This document shows, piece by piece, positions 63,128-64,000 of a DNA stretch of 64,000 nucleotides. Each line of letters opens with the position of its first letter. The stretch's first letter is position 1. The translations under genes were made by a program, and so were the position numbers. The DNA comes from Sphingomonas yabuuchiae (GTDB taxonomy: Bacteria > Pseudomonadota > Alphaproteobacteria > Sphingomonadales > Sphingomonadaceae): the NCBI RefSeq assembly GCF_014199595.1, contig NZ_JACHNX010000008.1, forward strand, positions 124,001-188,000, given 5' to 3'. The notes beneath the pieces are model-generated. The model made no database searches and was not told where the DNA came from. It saw only the letters and a list, made by a program, of their open reading frames with translations.

Positions 63128-63175
63128 GGTTCCTCAATGCCCGACCCGCCCCGTCGGTGCCAGCCGGATGAGAAT

Positions 63176-63200
63176 TGAACAGGTTCGCGGCAAGCGCGTT
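63176..63200 (+). promoter_or_regulatory. Near-consensus sigma-EcfG-type promoter
   Basis: TGAAC (63176-63180) is followed after 16 bases by CGTT (63197-63200). This differs from the GGAAC-N16/17-CGTT stress promoter at one base. It lies 30 bases before the glycine-zipper gene's start codon and upstream of its AAGGAG ribosome binding site. Confidence 0.5.
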
Positions 63201-63229
63201 GTGCCCGCTTGAGGATAAGGAGACCTGCC

Positions 63230-63598
63230 ATGAAAGCCCTGCTCGCCGCTCTGGCCGTCGTTACCGTTGCCGCCCCCATCGCCGCGACGCCCGCCGTCGC
63301 CCAGGATCGTGACTATCGCTGGCATGGTGACCGTGACGATTGGGATGCCTCGCGCGATTACCGCCGCGGCAATCATCGCGAGCGTCGCCTGAGCCGCGAA
63401 GACCAGATTTATCGTGGTCGCGATGGCCGCACCTATTGCAAGCGCAATGACGGCACCACCGGCCTGGTGGTCGGCGCGGTCGGCGGTGGCGTGCTGGGCA
63501 ATGTGATCGGCGGCGGTACGCTGGGCACGCTGCTGGGTGCAGGCGGCGGTGCGCTGCTCGGCCGCTCGATCGATCGCGGCAAGGTCCGCTGCCGCTAA
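63230..63598 (+). CDS. Exported glycine-zipper (2TM) protein
   Basis: This 122-residue precursor has a signal peptide ending near AVAQ (about residue 25). An Arg/Asp/Tyr-rich segment (DYRWHGDRDDWDASRDYRRG) and then a glycine-zipper segment (VVGAVGGGVLGNVIGGGTLG) follow. Such segments insert in membranes as paired helices, in the outer membrane or envelope. AAGGAG lies seven bases before the ATG. The near-consensus stress promoter upstream suggests stress control. A terminator follows. Confidence 0.85.
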   Translation: MKALLAALAVVTVAAPIAATPAVAQDRDYRWHGDRDDWDASRDYRRGNHRERRLSREDQIYRGRDGRTYCKRNDGTTGLVVGAVGGGVLGNVIGGGTLGTLLGAGGGALLGRSIDRGKVRCR

Positions 63599-63614
63599 GC
63601 TTGGCAGAAAGGAA

Positions 63615-63650
63615 GGGCGTCGGTGACAGGGTTCACCGGCGCCCTTTCAT
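63615..63650 (+). terminator. Terminator-like hairpin after the glycine-zipper gene
   Basis: GGGCGTCGGTGA (63615-63626) pairs with TCACCGGCGCCC (63633-63644), with one G-T pair in the stem. It is followed by TTTCATTTTTC. It begins 17 bases after the stop codon. Confidence 0.85.
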
Positions 63651-63703
63651 TTTTCTGGCCAAGGACGACGCTCCTGCATCATGATGCACGCGGGAGGGCC
63701 GAT

Positions 63704-64000
63704 ATGGCATTTGATCTGAGACTGACGACCGCGATGGCGGCGGCGCTGCTGGCAAGCGGCTGTAATCGCGCCAAAGCCGATGACAATTGGACAACCGATC
63801 GCGACACGGCGATCTGCACCGACGCGCAGGGTGTGCGTCTGCCCGACGATCGCTGCCGCCAGCATCGTGTCGGCGGTGGTGGCGGGGCTTTCTGGTATTT
63901 TCTGGGTCGCGGCCGCGCCATTCCCTGGTTCGGGGAACGCGCGACCGGCGGCAGTTTCCGTGCCGCGACCGGTGCCCGCTATGCCTATGCTCCGCCCGGT
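63704..64000 (+). CDS. Lipoprotein, cut by the window end
   Basis: The 99 residues visible start with a lipobox (MAAALLASGC, Cys about residue 20). A segment with Cys (TAICTDAQGVRLPDDRCRQHR), a Gly-run with Trp/Tyr (GGGGGAFWYFLGRG) and an Ala/Tyr-rich stretch at the window end follow. GGGAGG lies six bases before the ATG. The layout recalls small alphaproteobacterial envelope lipoproteins with a Cys pair, but the C-terminus is missing. I do not assign a family. Confidence 0.75.
   Translation, partial: MAFDLRLTTAMAAALLASGCNRAKADDNWTTDRDTAICTDAQGVRLPDDRCRQHRVGGGGGAFWYFLGRGRAIPWFGERATGGSFRAATGARYAYAPPG

Noticed and set aside
1..64000. tRNA, rRNA, CRISPR, insertion sequence or prophage
   Set aside because: No tRNA T-loop with acceptor stem, no regular spacer array, no transposase, integrase or phage structural gene was found on reading both strands.

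Overview
The window is high-GC (roughly two thirds G+C) chromosomal DNA from an alphaproteobacterium, most likely a Sphingomonas-type member of the Sphingomonadaceae. The evidence is the sphingomonad-like gene order (gltX-gltA beside comEC and lexA; trpGDC-moaC-moeA-lexA; ahcY-divL-tsaE-amgK-murU-addB-addA-trxA), a DivL-type tyrosine kinase-like protein, an alphaproteobacterial GAAC-N7-GAAC SOS box and candidate sigma-EcfG promoters. It reads as core genome: no insertion sequence, prophage, CRISPR array, tRNA or rRNA gene was found. Coding density is high, with many 4-bp ATGA start/stop overlaps.

Layout. 0-2.5 kb: an unknown DUF2336-like protein coupled to a histidine-kinase-like protein that lacks the phosphoacceptor His. 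2.8-5.8 kb (minus): gltX-gltA-small membrane protein. 5.8-8 kb: comEC, convergent with lexA. 8-17.2 kb (minus): ppiD-trpE, then trpG-trpD-trpC-moaC-moeA-lexA. 17.4-25.6 kb: tpiA, an M17 peptidase with a beta-lactamase-fold serine hydrolase, a MAPEG protein, rimO, anmK, a CHAP amidase-like protein and an unknown. 25.9-32.9 kb: a DPP-IV-type peptidase, an MgtC/SapB protein, four small unknown genes, lysA and asd. 33-42 kb: YitT and DUF457 membrane proteins, a membrane-anchored LuxR-HTH/DUF4019 regulator, an alpha/beta hydrolase, an ACE-like M2 peptidase, a Lys/Pro/Ala-rich protein, amn, a small stress-type protein, a peroxiredoxin and yqgE. 42-55 kb: ahcY, divL, tsaE, amgK, murU, addB, addA, trxA. 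55-64 kb: a GST, argJ, a TonB-C-domain protein, secA, a ThiE-like YjbQ protein and several small envelope proteins, the last cut by the window end.

Functional themes. Peptidoglycan recycling is represented by anmK plus amgK-murU. Lysine/DAP synthesis (lysA, asd) and tryptophan synthesis (trpE, trpGDC) are present in part. DNA repair comprises lexA with a tandem SOS operator and the AddAB nuclease. Peptide degradation comprises the S9, M2 and M17 enzymes. Three small-protein genes are preceded by sequences matching or nearly matching the GGAAC-N16/17-CGTT promoter of the alphaproteobacterial general stress response.

The most notable points are the two kinase-like proteins whose phospho-His is replaced (Arg in one, Tyr in the other), a perfect 20-bp AT-rich palindrome in front of ahcY, a probable AUU start codon in moeA, a paired TATGCG-N5-TATGCG motif in front of small unknown genes, a fold-back element after trxA, and three families of palindromic intergenic repeats. 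I saw no clearly new multi-gene system; the best candidates for unstudied biology are the 0-2.5 kb pair and the 29.0-30.4 kb small-gene cluster.
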